NCBI GenBank assembly: GCA_051117315.1
Contig: JBNPEA010000073.1
Span: forward strand, 1 to 58,645
Source of the DNA: Salinarimonas sp051117315
GTDB lineage: Bacteria > Pseudomonadota > Alphaproteobacteria > Rhizobiales > Beijerinckiaceae
Length of the DNA stretch: 58,645 nucleotides
Direction of reading: 5' to 3'
Shown here: positions 6,306 to 15,407 of the stretch, piece by piece
How positions within the stretch are numbered: the first letter of the stretch is position 1
How the letters are laid out: each line of letters begins with the position of its first letter
Translations under genes and position numbers: made by a program
Notes under the pieces: model-generated
Databases searched by the model: none
What the model saw: the letters and a program-made list of their open reading frames with translations, nothing else
Told to the model about the DNA's origin: nothing

Positions 6306-9151
6306 CGGCCTCACTCCACCTGCTCGGCACCGGAGCCGAGGCCGGCAACTATTACACCCACGACTCCGCGCGCGAAGCCAAGCCCAGTGCCCGGGACGAG
6401 TATTACGTCTCTGATGGCGGGAGTATGTGGTGGTCCTCCGGCGAGACGATCGTGCGTCATGGGGCCCAGATCGATAAGGGCAGTTTTCGAGATCTCTGTG
6501 CCGGGTACGAACCGTCCACGGGCAAACCGCTGGTCCGCGGGGCGGGTGCCGGGCATCGAGCGGGCCTCGACATCACGTTTAGCCCCGGCAAGTCCGTATC
6601 CGTGCTGTGGGCTGCCGGCGACGAGCGACAGCGGGCGCTGATCGAGGCGGCTCAACAGGCCGCCGTCGACCGCGCCTTGCGTTACGTGATCGGTGAGGGG
6701 CTGGTGGTCGTGCGCACCGGTGCGGGCGGGATCGAACACCACCGCCCGTCAGATCTGATCGTGGCGCGGTTTGCTCACTATACTACGCGTGCAGGCGACC
6801 CGAACGTACATACGCACTGCGTCATCATGAATGTCGCCGGCGCACCGCCGCAGGCACAATCGCGGCGATACGCAACCCAAAACCTTACCGTCGAATGGTC
6901 TGGCATTTATCATTGGAAGCTCGTGATCGGGGCCGCCTATCGTGCGGAACTGGCCAAGCATCTGGCGCACGACTTCGGGGTCACCTTCCGAGAGGCCGGC
7001 CAGGGCCAATGGGAGATCGCCGGAATTCCCGAAACGGTGCTTGAAGCGTTTTCGAAGCGGTCGGCCCACATCAAGGCACGGGTCCGCCTCGGGGCGTCGA
7101 GTGCGCAGAAGGAACTCGCCGCCCTTGCGACCCGCCAGGGAAAAGACAAGGTGCCGACCGGTGACGCGCTCGAAACGCGCTGGCGCCACGAACTGACGCG
7201 GCTCGGCAACGACGTGTGGGCGCAGGCACTTACGCCGGCTCAGACCGTCGACCAAGACCTCACGACCACATCGAGAGACCTCGACCCTCCGGAGATCCCA
7301 GGCGTTGGCCCGGTGGCCGCTGCCGCATCGGCCTTGCTGCGGCACGAGTCGGTGATCCAACGAAAGTCGCTGTATCAGGCGGCGCTCACCCGCGCGGCGC
7401 TTTTTGGTCGCGGGGTCGATGCCGTCGAGACTGAAATCGCCGAACTGGAGCGCGCGGGCATTCTCGTTCGCCTGGCTGGTTCGGCACAGGGCACAAGCTG
7501 GACGACGCCCGCCGTTGCCGCCTGCGAGGCCGCGATGCTGCGCGCGGCGAACCGTCTCGAGGACCGGGTTTGGTTCAGCGACCGTGCGGTCGGCGCGGCG
7601 CTCGAGCGCGCCGCGCATCTCAGCCAAGAGCAACAGGCCGCCGTCCGTCATGCTGCAGGGCCGGGCGGCCTCGCAATCCTGGAGGCGGGCGCCGGGACGG
7701 GCAAGACCGTCACGGCGAAAGCTCTGGTCGACGCTGCCCGCGGTTCGGCGCTGCGGGTCGTAGGGCTCGCTCCCTCTTGGGTGGCTGCGGACGAACTCGC
7801 AAAGGCGACCGGCGTCAAAGCCCAGGCCGTCGCGCTATGGCGGCGAGAGCGGGAGCAGGGACGGGCCGAGAGGACCGACGAGCGAACGCTCCTCATTGTT
7901 GATGAGGCTGGGATGGTCGGTACGCGTGACATGGCGGCAATCCTGACGGAGGCGCAGGCATCTGGAGCCAAGGTCGTGCTGATCGGTGATCGTCGGCAAC
8001 TCGGGTCGATCTCCGGTGCAAGTGCCCTGCGGGCCGTTGCCCAGGTAGTTGACCGCTCTGCCGTCCTGCAGGAGGTGCGACGCCAGACCGTCGACTGGCA
8101 GAAGGCCGCTTCCGTTGTGATGGCGCGAGGCGATGCCGAAGCAGGCCTGCGGGCCTATGCGGCGCGGGGACACGTTGAACTCGTCACGGGCGAGGCCGCG
8201 GCGCAGGAGCGTACGATCGCGATCTGGCGCGAGCAGCGGGCGCGCTTTGGCGATGATGTCCTGATCGTCACCCGGCGCAATCGCGATGCTGCGGCGCTTA
8301 ACCTGCGCGCCCGCGACGCTCTCAAGGAGGACGGACTGCTTGGTCCCGATCTCGTGACGGCGCCGTCGTTAAATCGCGATGGGCAGCGTGTCCCGTTGGT
8401 TCTCGCTGTCGGCGATCAAATCCGCTTCGGCGAGACGTTGTCGCACTTGAGCGTTCGCAATGGCAATCGCGCCATCGTCCGCGCGATCCGAACGGAGCTG
8501 GAAGGGCAATTGCGGCTCACTCTAGAGCTCGAGGACGGCCGCATGCTCGATGAGGATTGGGCTCGTCTTGCGCAAGAGCCGCGCTTCGGCCGAAAGCTCC
8601 GCCCACCATGCATCGTGCACGCCTATGCCGGAACGGCGTATGCCGCCCAGGGGCGAACCGCAGAGGCCGCCGTGCTCTATATGGCAACGCCGACGGACGC
8701 GCGCGAAGTCTATGTCGGACTGACGCGGCACCGCCAGGACGTAAGGATCGTCATCGAGCAGGACCGCCTCGATGCCCTATGCCGTCAGCGCCAGGTGGAT
8801 CAACGTATCCCACCGACCCGAACGGCGCTGCTAGAGAGACTATTCCGAGAGGCGAACCAGTACCGGGACAAGGCGAACGTCGTAGACTACGTCGAAGATA
8901 GAGGCGAGTTCTTGCGCACTGGCCAGATCGTGTTCGGATCGCGCGAGGCGGGCGTCCGACGAGCCGCTCGCGCAGTTCAGACTCTAGTCGAGGCCGCGAA
9001 TTGGCTCGGAGTCGCGCCGATCTTGATGCCGGCGTGGCGCTTCGTCCAGCAGACGATTGGGCGCAAAGCTACGATCCTACGGCGGCGCGCCCCAACGCAT
9101 GATGAGCCCGCCGCAAATCGCGGATTTGGAATGGCAACTCTCGATATATAA
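6302..9151 (+). CDS. MOBF relaxase-helicase (TrwC/TraI/TraA type)
   Basis: The 949-residue protein carries two tyrosine pairs near the N-terminus (Y17-Y18 and Y34-Y35), as in TrwC, and the metal-binding histidines as FAHYTT then VHTHCVIMN (about residues 158, 169, 171). The C-terminal half is a RecD-like helicase: Walker A EAGAGTGKTVTA near 462, motif II VDEAGMV near 533, and HAYAGTAYAAQGRT near 780. It nicks oriT, stays linked to the 5' end and unwinds the transferred strand. The GTG start at 6302 overlaps the RHH gene stop. Length is usual for the family and the frame looks intact. Confidence 0.95.
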   Translation: MTASLHLLGTGAEAGNYYTHDSAREAKPSARDEYYVSDGGSMWWSSGETIVRHGAQIDKGSFRDLCAGYEPSTGKPLVRGAGAGHRAGLDITFSPGKSVSVLWAAGDERQRALIEAAQQAAVDRALRYVIGEGLVVVRTGAGGIEHHRPSDLIVARFAHYTTRAGDPNVHTHCVIMNVAGAPPQAQSRRYATQNLTVEWSGIYHWKLVIGAAYRAELAKHLAHDFGVTFREAGQGQWEIAGIPETVLEAFSKRSAHIKARVRLGASSAQKELAALATRQGKDKVPTGDALETRWRHELTRLGNDVWAQALTPAQTVDQDLTTTSRDLDPPEIPGVGPVAAAASALLRHESVIQRKSLYQAALTRAALFGRGVDAVETEIAELERAGILVRLAGSAQGTSWTTPAVAACEAAMLRAANRLEDRVWFSDRAVGAALERAAHLSQEQQAAVRHAAGPGGLAILEAGAGTGKTVTAKALVDAARGSALRVVGLAPSWVAADELAKATGVKAQAVALWRREREQGRAERTDERTLLIVDEAGMVGTRDMAAILTEAQASGAKVVLIGDRRQLGSISGASALRAVAQVVDRSAVLQEVRRQTVDWQKAASVVMARGDAEAGLRAYAARGHVELVTGEAAAQERTIAIWREQRARFGDDVLIVTRRNRDAAALNLRARDALKEDGLLGPDLVTAPSLNRDGQRVPLVLAVGDQIRFGETLSHLSVRNGNRAIVRAIRTELEGQLRLTLELEDGRMLDEDWARLAQEPRFGRKLRPPCIVHAYAGTAYAAQGRTAEAAVLYMATPTDAREVYVGLTRHRQDVRIVIEQDRLDALCRQRQVDQRIPPTRTALLERLFREANQYRDKANVVDYVEDRGEFLRTGQIVFGSREAGVRRAARAVQTLVEAANWLGVAPILMPAWRFVQQTIGRKATILRRRAPTHDEPAANRGFGMATLDI

Positions 9152-9231
9152 AAAAGATAACACATGACCTGCTCTTCCAATGGAACGCAGAACGGTCGCG
9201 TGCTCGATTTCATTGAGCATTTCAATCTAAT

Positions 9232-9951
9232 TCACAGGAGATTTCGCTCCAGCTCAGCCTTCCGTCCCGCCCAATCCGGCATCAGCCGCCCCAGCAGCGA
9301 CCAGAACCCGCCGCCGTGGTTCGGCTCCTCAAGGTGGCAGAGCTCGTGGAGGATGACGTAGTCGATGCAGGCCTGGGGCGCGCGGATCAGGTCTCGGTTC
9401 AGCACGATCGTCCCCGCCGCGGTGAGGCTGCCCCATCGCTTCTCGAGGTCGCGCACGAGGATCTCCGGCCGGGCGTGCCCCTTCGCCGCGAAGGGCGGGA
9501 ACAGGGCGTCGAGGCGCTCTTCGTAGAGCGTCCGGGCCTGCTCGAGGTACCAGGCCGCGAGCAGCTCTGCGCGAGCGCCGGGGAGGCCGGGGCGGTGCAT
9601 CTCGAGCACGATGTACTCGCCTTCGATACGCACGCGCTCCTTCAGCGAACGGCGGACGTCGAGGCGGTACTGCTTGCCGAGATAGAGATGCGTCTCGCCG
9701 GGGACGAAGCGGCGCTCGGGCGTGCGCGGCGGGGTGCGCGCGACCTCGCCGAGCGCGCGCAGGATCCAGGCGCCGCGCCGCGCGACCCGCGCCTCGACCT
9801 CGGAGACGGCGGCGCCCTCCGGCGCGCGGACGACGACCTCGCCCTCGGCGCTGACGGTGATGCCGAGCGTTCGCCGGCGCGCGGAGCGCTCCAGGCGGAA
9901 AGCGATCTCGCGCCCGGCGAAGGGGACGCTGTGCCGGACGGGCGCGGTCAT
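9232..9951 (-). CDS. YgjP-like zinc metallopeptidase of the R-M operon
   Basis: The 239-residue protein has the zinc motif HELCHLEEPNH (about 201-211) in the context YVILHELCHL and a downstream GGGFWSLLGRLMPDW, typical of the YgjP/DUF45 metallopeptidase group often encoded with type I restriction systems. Its ATG (9951) overlaps the hsdR stop by 4 bases, so it is the last gene of the operon. Proposed jobs such as turnover of restriction subunits are not proven for the family. It converges with the relaxase gene, with 80 bases between them. Confidence 0.85.
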   Translation of the reverse strand: MTAPVRHSVPFAGREIAFRLERSARRRTLGITVSAEGEVVVRAPEGAAVSEVEARVARRGAWILRALGEVARTPPRTPERRFVPGETHLYLGKQYRLDVRRSLKERVRIEGEYIVLEMHRPGLPGARAELLAAWYLEQARTLYEERLDALFPPFAAKGHARPEILVRDLEKRWGSLTAAGTIVLNRDLIRAPQACIDYVILHELCHLEEPNHGGGFWSLLGRLMPDWAGRKAELERNLL

Positions 9952-12900
9952 TTCTTCATCCGCACGCGGGCAACGGCGACGACCTCGGCGGAGACGGCCT
10001 CGACCTCGGCGAAGGGGACTGCGGTCGCCGTGTTCGGTCCGATCTGCTCGAAGAGCGCGTCTTCAAGGTCCTGGAGCATCTCGTTGCAGGCGGGGCCGCT
10101 GTCCTGCCAGCCGACGCGGATCCGTGCGCGCACGATGGTGATCACCGCGGCGGTGAGATCCGCTAGGCGCTCCGGCGCGAGGCCCCGCGGTCCGAGCCTG
10201 TCGGCGATGACACCGTGGATCGCGATCGCATCCGGATCCCCGCGCAGCCGCTCCGGCACGCCCGGCCCTTCCCCGCGCCGGCGCGCCTCTTCCTCGTCCG
10301 CGAGCCCGCGCATCGCGTCCAGATAGGCCCGCTCGTCGCCGCGGTGGCGGTGGAAGCGCTCGAAGGCCTCGCGGACCATCTCGGCGAAGCTCTTGTAGAA
10401 GGTCGGGTCGGCGTCCATCCGCTCGGTAATGGAGCGGTCCATACGCGTATGGATCTCGTCGGCGAGCGAGGCGGCCGAGCGCCCGTCCTCTTCCTCTTCC
10501 CCGCGCGCACGGGCGAGGAGGTCGTGCTCCGGCGTCACGACGCCGACCTCGTGGGCGCGGATCTCCTCTTCCAGGAGACGGCGGATGCGCGCCTGGTAGG
10601 GCTTGAAGTCGAGCGCCTCGCCGTAGCGACGGGAGACGTCGCGGCGCAGGGCCTCGAAGCGGGCGAGATCGCGCTTATAGCGATCGACGGTCTCGCGTGG
10701 CGTGCGCTCCAGCCAGTCGCGCAGGCCGAGCGCCACGCCTAGCGCGCCGGCGAAGGCCGAGAGCGCCCGGCGGAAGGCGTCGCGCCGCTGCTCGTCGACG
10801 AGGGCGAGGGCATAGGCTTCCGGGTCGTAGGCGTTGGCGACGTCGTCGAACAGGCTGAGCAGCTCGCGATGCAGCTCGGGCAGCGTGTTGGCCTCGCGGC
10901 GCAGCGAGATCAGCGCGCCCTCGAGATCCTGCTCGTCGAAATTCGCGAGAGCCGCCGAGGCGGTGAGCGCGTCGCTCAAGTCCTCCAGCACGCCAGCATA
11001 GTCGATCACGAGGCCGTGGGTCTTCACCGGTGCGCTCGGCTCGTCCGCCTCGTAGACGCGGTTCACGCGGGCGATTGCCTGGAGGAGATTGTGCTCGCGG
11101 ATGTCTCGGCAGAGATAGAGCACCGCATTGCGCTGTACGTCGAAGCCGGTGAGGAGCTTGGAGACCACGATGAGGAGATCGGGCGCGCCCGGGCCGTCGA
11201 AGCGCGCGATGACGTCCGCCTCGTATTCCTCGGCGGACCGGCCGCCCACCGTCCGCTCCCAGAACCGCACCACCTCCGCCGCGGCGCCCGCCTCGTCGGC
11301 TCCCGCCTCGCGCTTGTCGGGGGGAGAGATCACCACCTCGGCCGTGACGCCTTCGTCGTCGAAATCCTCGTTGAAGGCGTCGAACAGCGCCTTCAGACGC
11401 ACGGCGGCGAGCTTCGAGGGCGCGACGACCTGGCCCTTGAAGCCGTCCGGCTTGAAGCCCGCCAGGAAATGCGCGCGGATGTCGAAGGCGATCGCCTTGA
11501 GCCGGCCCGGCACCTCCTGGAGGATGCCCGGGGCCGTCATTCGTTTCTTCAGGCGGGCGCGCTGCGTCTCGGTCAGATCCGCGGCCGTGCGCTCGAACCA
11601 GGCGTCGACGGCCGCCTCGTTGAACTCCTCGCGCGGCGCGCGGCCCTCGTAGTAGAGCCGCAGCACCGCCCCGTCGCGCACTGCGTCGTCGATCGTGTAG
11701 CTGTCGATGAGGTCGCCGAACTTCACGAAGGTGTTGCGCTCGCGCTTCGTCAGCGGCGTGCCGGTGAAGCCGAGATAGGCCGCGCGCGGGAAGGCGCGCC
11801 GCATGTCGGCGTGGAAGCTCTCGTCGTCGCCGTATTGCGAGCGGTGGCTCTCGTCGACGAGGATGTAGACGTTCTCGTCCCGGTCCTCGAAGCGCTTGCG
11901 GGTCAGCGCGCGGAACTTGTTGACGATCGTCGTGACGAGCGGCGTCCGCGCCCGCAGGAGCTCCGCCAGGTGCTCGCCCGTGCGGGCCTGCTCCGTCGCG
12001 ACGTCGATCCGCGCCGCCCTAAACGTGTTCGCGATCTGCCGGTCGAGGTCGCGCCGGTCGGTGACGATGACGATGCGCGCGCGGGGGTTCTCCCACACCA
12101 GTGCACGGGCGAGCATTACCATGGTGAGCGACTTGCCGGACCCTTGCGTGTGCCAGATCACGCCGCCGCGGCGTGCGCCGGTCTCGTCGAAGCCGCGCGT
12201 GCGCGCGAGCACCCGGTGCACGGCCGAGACCTGTTGATGGCGGGCGATCTTCTTCACGCCCTTGTCGAACAGCGTGAAGCGCCGCGCGAGGTCGAGCGCG
12301 CGCGCGGGCGTGAACAGGCCGACGAGGGTGCGGTCGAGGTCCGTGAGGAACCGCGCGCCGCCCTCGCGCAGGCCCTCGTGCGTCTCCCGGTGCGGGCGGA
12401 AATCGGCATAGATCCGCTCGAGTTCGTCGTAGTCGCCCATGCCGTTGACAGCGGCCGCGACCTCCTCCTCGGAGAGCCCCCCATGGCGAGGCTCGCGCCA
12501 GGCGGACCAGTAGCGCGGCTTCGTGCCCACCGTGGCGTAGCGCACCGCGTCGGGGCCGCCGGCGACGAGGATCTGCATCGTCGAGAACAGGCCCGGCGCC
12601 CCGTGGTCGAGGCTCTGGTAGGAGAACATCTGGCGCGTCGCCGGGTCGAGATCGCCGCCGTCGCGCTTGAGCTCGATAGCCGCGAAGGGGATGCCGTTGA
12701 CGAAGAGCGCCACATCTAGGCGGACCTCGCCGCTGCGCCCGAGCGCGCGGAATTCGCTCGTCATGGCGAGATCGTTCGCCGCCGGGTTCTCCCAGTCGAC
12801 GAAACGAAACTGCCGCTCGCGGGCGAGCCCGTCCACGGTCTGGCGAAGCGCGACGCCGCCCAGCAGATCGTCCGTCGCCCCCTCGTTCGTCTTCAGTAGC

Positions 12901-13184
12901 CCCTCGAACGGCCGCTCCCGGAGCCGCGAGAGCCCCTCCGCCACGGCCGACGCCGTGAAGGCGTGGCGCACCCCGTCCTGCTCGAACCCGTTGATCCGCG
13001 CCAGCGCCTTGAGCGCGATCTCCTCCAGCACGAAGGAGGTCCCCCGCCCGCCGCGCATCCGCTCCACCGCGGCCCGGGGGATGTAGCGCCAGCCGAGATT
13101 CGACAGTGTGGCGAGCGCCTGCAGTTGCACGCCGCCGGCCTCGGTGAGGGCGAAGGCGGGGGAGCGGGGGCCGTCGTCGGTCAT
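9948..13184 (-). CDS. hsdR: Type I restriction enzyme, R subunit
   Basis: The 1078-residue protein starts MTDDGPRSPAFALTEAGGVQ. Near residue 170 it has VNGIPFAAIELKRDGG, the PD-(D/E)XK nuclease core with ExK. The motor follows: Walker A HTQGSGKSLTMV near 345, DESH box (ILVDESHRSQYG) near 445, YLGFTGTPL next. It cleaves DNA after ATP-driven translocation when bound to HsdM/HsdS. An alternative in-frame ATG at 13211 overlaps the hsdS stop region, but 13184 is preferred because the added N-terminus is low-complexity. No frame break is seen, so the restriction arm looks functional. Confidence 0.93.
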   Translation of the reverse strand: MTDDGPRSPAFALTEAGGVQLQALATLSNLGWRYIPRAAVERMRGGRGTSFVLEEIALKALARINGFEQDGVRHAFTASAVAEGLSRLRERPFEGLLKTNEGATDDLLGGVALRQTVDGLARERQFRFVDWENPAANDLAMTSEFRALGRSGEVRLDVALFVNGIPFAAIELKRDGGDLDPATRQMFSYQSLDHGAPGLFSTMQILVAGGPDAVRYATVGTKPRYWSAWREPRHGGLSEEEVAAAVNGMGDYDELERIYADFRPHRETHEGLREGGARFLTDLDRTLVGLFTPARALDLARRFTLFDKGVKKIARHQQVSAVHRVLARTRGFDETGARRGGVIWHTQGSGKSLTMVMLARALVWENPRARIVIVTDRRDLDRQIANTFRAARIDVATEQARTGEHLAELLRARTPLVTTIVNKFRALTRKRFEDRDENVYILVDESHRSQYGDDESFHADMRRAFPRAAYLGFTGTPLTKRERNTFVKFGDLIDSYTIDDAVRDGAVLRLYYEGRAPREEFNEAAVDAWFERTAADLTETQRARLKKRMTAPGILQEVPGRLKAIAFDIRAHFLAGFKPDGFKGQVVAPSKLAAVRLKALFDAFNEDFDDEGVTAEVVISPPDKREAGADEAGAAAEVVRFWERTVGGRSAEEYEADVIARFDGPGAPDLLIVVSKLLTGFDVQRNAVLYLCRDIREHNLLQAIARVNRVYEADEPSAPVKTHGLVIDYAGVLEDLSDALTASAALANFDEQDLEGALISLRREANTLPELHRELLSLFDDVANAYDPEAYALALVDEQRRDAFRRALSAFAGALGVALGLRDWLERTPRETVDRYKRDLARFEALRRDVSRRYGEALDFKPYQARIRRLLEEEIRAHEVGVVTPEHDLLARARGEEEEDGRSAASLADEIHTRMDRSITERMDADPTFYKSFAEMVREAFERFHRHRGDERAYLDAMRGLADEEEARRRGEGPGVPERLRGDPDAIAIHGVIADRLGPRGLAPERLADLTAAVITIVRARIRVGWQDSGPACNEMLQDLEDALFEQIGPNTATAVPFAEVEAVSAEVVAVARVRMKK

Positions 13185-13200
13185 CGCCCGGCGCCCGCCG

Positions 13201-14448
13201 TCAAGCCGCATCCGCCGCCGGCGCGGCGGCGACGGCGTCGAATTCGGGGCCGAGCCGCTGCGCGCCGGTGAGCAGGCGCTGCATGAGGGCGCGTTTTTGG
13301 GTGCGGAGGAGGGTGGCCTTGCCGGCCAGTCCCTCCGTCGCACGGTCCGCGTCGTCGAGGATGTCGGCGATGCGGGCCTGCTCGGCGCGGGAGGGCAGGA
13401 ACACCGCCATCTCGGCGAGATCGTCGTAGTAGATGCGCGTGCGCACGCTGCCGGAGCCCGTGCGCGCGAGATGGTCGCTCCAGGCGCGGGTATGTGTGAG
13501 GTGCCGGATCAGCCGGGGGTCGGCCGCCGCGTCGTCGACGGAGAAGACGACATAGTCTGGGCTGACCAGGACGTCCTCGCGGTAGGCCGACATCGCGAGG
13601 GAGCCGATGTTGAGGCGCATCGGGTTGTAGGCGAAGGCGGCGGGCGGGACGCGCTTGTAGCGGCCGAGGTCCGCCGCCATCACGTGCGCGCGCATCGGCA
13701 CGAGCCCCTCGCTCTTGAGCACGCCCATGACGCGGTCTGTCCCGAGCGCGCCGTTGTTGCGACGCGCCTCCTCGCGCGTGATAGCGCCGAACTCGTGCGC
13801 GGCCCAGTGATTGTCGCCCGCGCGCGCCTGCTGGCGACGCCCAAGCAGGTTGGCGCGCAGCCCGTCGGCGCGCCTCCGCGCCAGCCCCGCCGCCCGCTCC
13901 GCCGCGGCGATGGCGCGGTCCCAGGCGTCGAGGACGGCGGCGATGCGGCGTTGCTCGGGGAGGGGTGGACGGAGAACGGTCGTCTGGCGGAGCGCATCCT
14001 GGCTCACATTGACCATCGACTGGCTCGATCCCGTCGCCGCAACGAACATCTGCGCGCGGAAACGCTCGCTCCTAAGCCACTGAAGGAGCCAATCTGCGTC
14101 GACGGCAGCCGAAGGCACGAGTTCCCATATAAGATCGGGAAGGAAGAGACCATCGGCCTCCCGGTCTACCTTCGCGACCTGCCCCACGAGATCAGGCGTG
14201 TTCTTCCTGTTGAAAAGGATGGTCCCCGCCCGTACCGGCGTCGTTAGGCGATGCGCTTCCCCAGTCAGTGCGACTTTGTGCACCTCGGGCTTGAAGACGC
14301 CGGACGTAACGGCGCCGAGCTTGAGCATGCCGCGCTCATCGCCACGCCGGCGACGGTCGTCGCAGTTGACACTGGTTCCCGCGGTAATCTTACCGATCAG
14401 CTCGCCCAGCTCGACGATTTCCCACCCCTGCGGCACCCCTCCGGCCAT
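13201..14448 (-). CDS. hsdS: Type I restriction-modification specificity subunit
   Basis: The 415-residue protein has two target-recognition domains, each closed by a conserved coiled region: LPPLPEQRRIAAVLDAWDRA in the middle and LPSRAEQARIADILDDADRA near the C-terminus. This two-TRD architecture sets a bipartite recognition sequence, which cannot be predicted here. ATG 14448 shares one base with the stop of the GIY-YIG gene (TGATG). The last residues are a low-complexity Ala/Asp tail. Confidence 0.92.
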   Translation of the reverse strand: MAGGVPQGWEIVELGELIGKITAGTSVNCDDRRRRGDERGMLKLGAVTSGVFKPEVHKVALTGEAHRLTTPVRAGTILFNRKNTPDLVGQVAKVDREADGLFLPDLIWELVPSAAVDADWLLQWLRSERFRAQMFVAATGSSQSMVNVSQDALRQTTVLRPPLPEQRRIAAVLDAWDRAIAAAERAAGLARRRADGLRANLLGRRQQARAGDNHWAAHEFGAITREEARRNNGALGTDRVMGVLKSEGLVPMRAHVMAADLGRYKRVPPAAFAYNPMRLNIGSLAMSAYREDVLVSPDYVVFSVDDAAADPRLIRHLTHTRAWSDHLARTGSGSVRTRIYYDDLAEMAVFLPSRAEQARIADILDDADRATEGLAGKATLLRTQKRALMQRLLTGAQRLGPEFDAVAAAPAADAA

Positions 14449-15407
14449 CACGCCGCCTCCTCGTCCGCCATGTCGCCCTCGGCGGCGGCGATTTGCGCGT
14501 CGCGCCACGCCGCATACGTACGACCATTAGACGACACCCATTCCGTCGGCCCCCGCACGCTCCGCCCGGCGACGGTCATGCCCGCGCCGGACGGCGTCTT
14601 GAATGCATGGTCGCGCGTGAACCGAAGGAGTTTGCCCCCATCGACCTCGACGAGGACGCCCGCCTGCCGCAAGGCCTGGCGCTTCGACTTGATATGGTCG
14701 GCCGCACTCGGCGTCTCCTTGATGGCCGCGGTAGAGCCGGCGAGGACGACGAACTCGCCGCCGCGCTGGACCGCGCGGGCGGCGATGTCCTTGATCTCGA
14801 GGTTGAAGACGATCTCTTCGCTCGCGGCCGTTCCATGGGTGACGACGCCCTGTGGCGTCCGCGCGTTGGCTTCCTGCGGCTGCAGGAGATCGAAGCCGAG
14901 CGCGGGCAGGAGGATCTGCACTTCGTCGAGAAAGCCCTCCATGTCTGCCACCTCGGGCTCGGGCAGCCCGCGAAAGTCCGGCTCGTTGGTGTTGTGCAAG
15001 GCCGCGCGCCCGGCTTCGCGGATCGCCTTGATCAAGCGGCTTTCCAGATAGCGCCCGTGGGCCTTGGTGAGGTTCTGGTCCTTCGACACCAGGAAGCAGA
15101 CGCGCGAGAAGAACTCCATGCGCTCGTCGCGGTCGTGCACCCGCAGCCGGTCACGCATGGCGTCGGTCTCGCCGACATAGACGCGCTGAATGCCTTCGAG
15201 CTCCGGGTCGTCGCCGACGAGGAGATAGACGCCCGTCCGCAGGGCCTCGTCGCGCCGGAGTAGATCGGGAAGCAGGGTTCGCGGGGCGACGACGGCCTTG
15301 CCGCTCCAATTGCCCAGCTCGGCCGTGATCAGCCCGCTCGGCGAGCCGTCGACCAGGAACAGCTTGAGCGTCCGCCCGCGGCGGCGCCCGTCGCTCGCAT
15401 CCCCCAT
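14448..15407 (-). CDS. GIY-YIG nuclease-fold protein with DUF4357 domain
   Basis: The 319-residue protein contains LRTGVYLLVGDDPE and QRVYVGETDAMRDRL, the paired GIY and YIG strands, with an Arg eleven residues after the YVG element. The C-terminus (SKRQALRQAGVLVEVDGGKL ... EWVSSNGRTYAAW) matches DUF4357, a domain common in proteins linked to restriction systems. It is set between hsdM and hsdS with one-base TGATG overlaps at both ends, so it is translated with the R-M enzyme. Its role in the complex is unknown to me; an auxiliary nuclease is a natural guess. Confidence 0.88.
   Translation of the reverse strand: MGDASDGRRRGRTLKLFLVDGSPSGLITAELGNWSGKAVVAPRTLLPDLLRRDEALRTGVYLLVGDDPELEGIQRVYVGETDAMRDRLRVHDRDERMEFFSRVCFLVSKDQNLTKAHGRYLESRLIKAIREAGRAALHNTNEPDFRGLPEPEVADMEGFLDEVQILLPALGFDLLQPQEANARTPQGVVTHGTAASEEIVFNLEIKDIAARAVQRGGEFVVLAGSTAAIKETPSAADHIKSKRQALRQAGVLVEVDGGKLLRFTRDHAFKTPSGAGMTVAGRSVRGPTEWVSSNGRTYAAWRDAQIAAAEGDMADEEAA

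Noticed and set aside
10869..12719. 616-codon open frame on the plus strand opposite hsdR
   Set aside because: Composition is Arg/Val/Asp-rich shadow of a GC-rich gene; hsdR motifs on the minus strand are complete.
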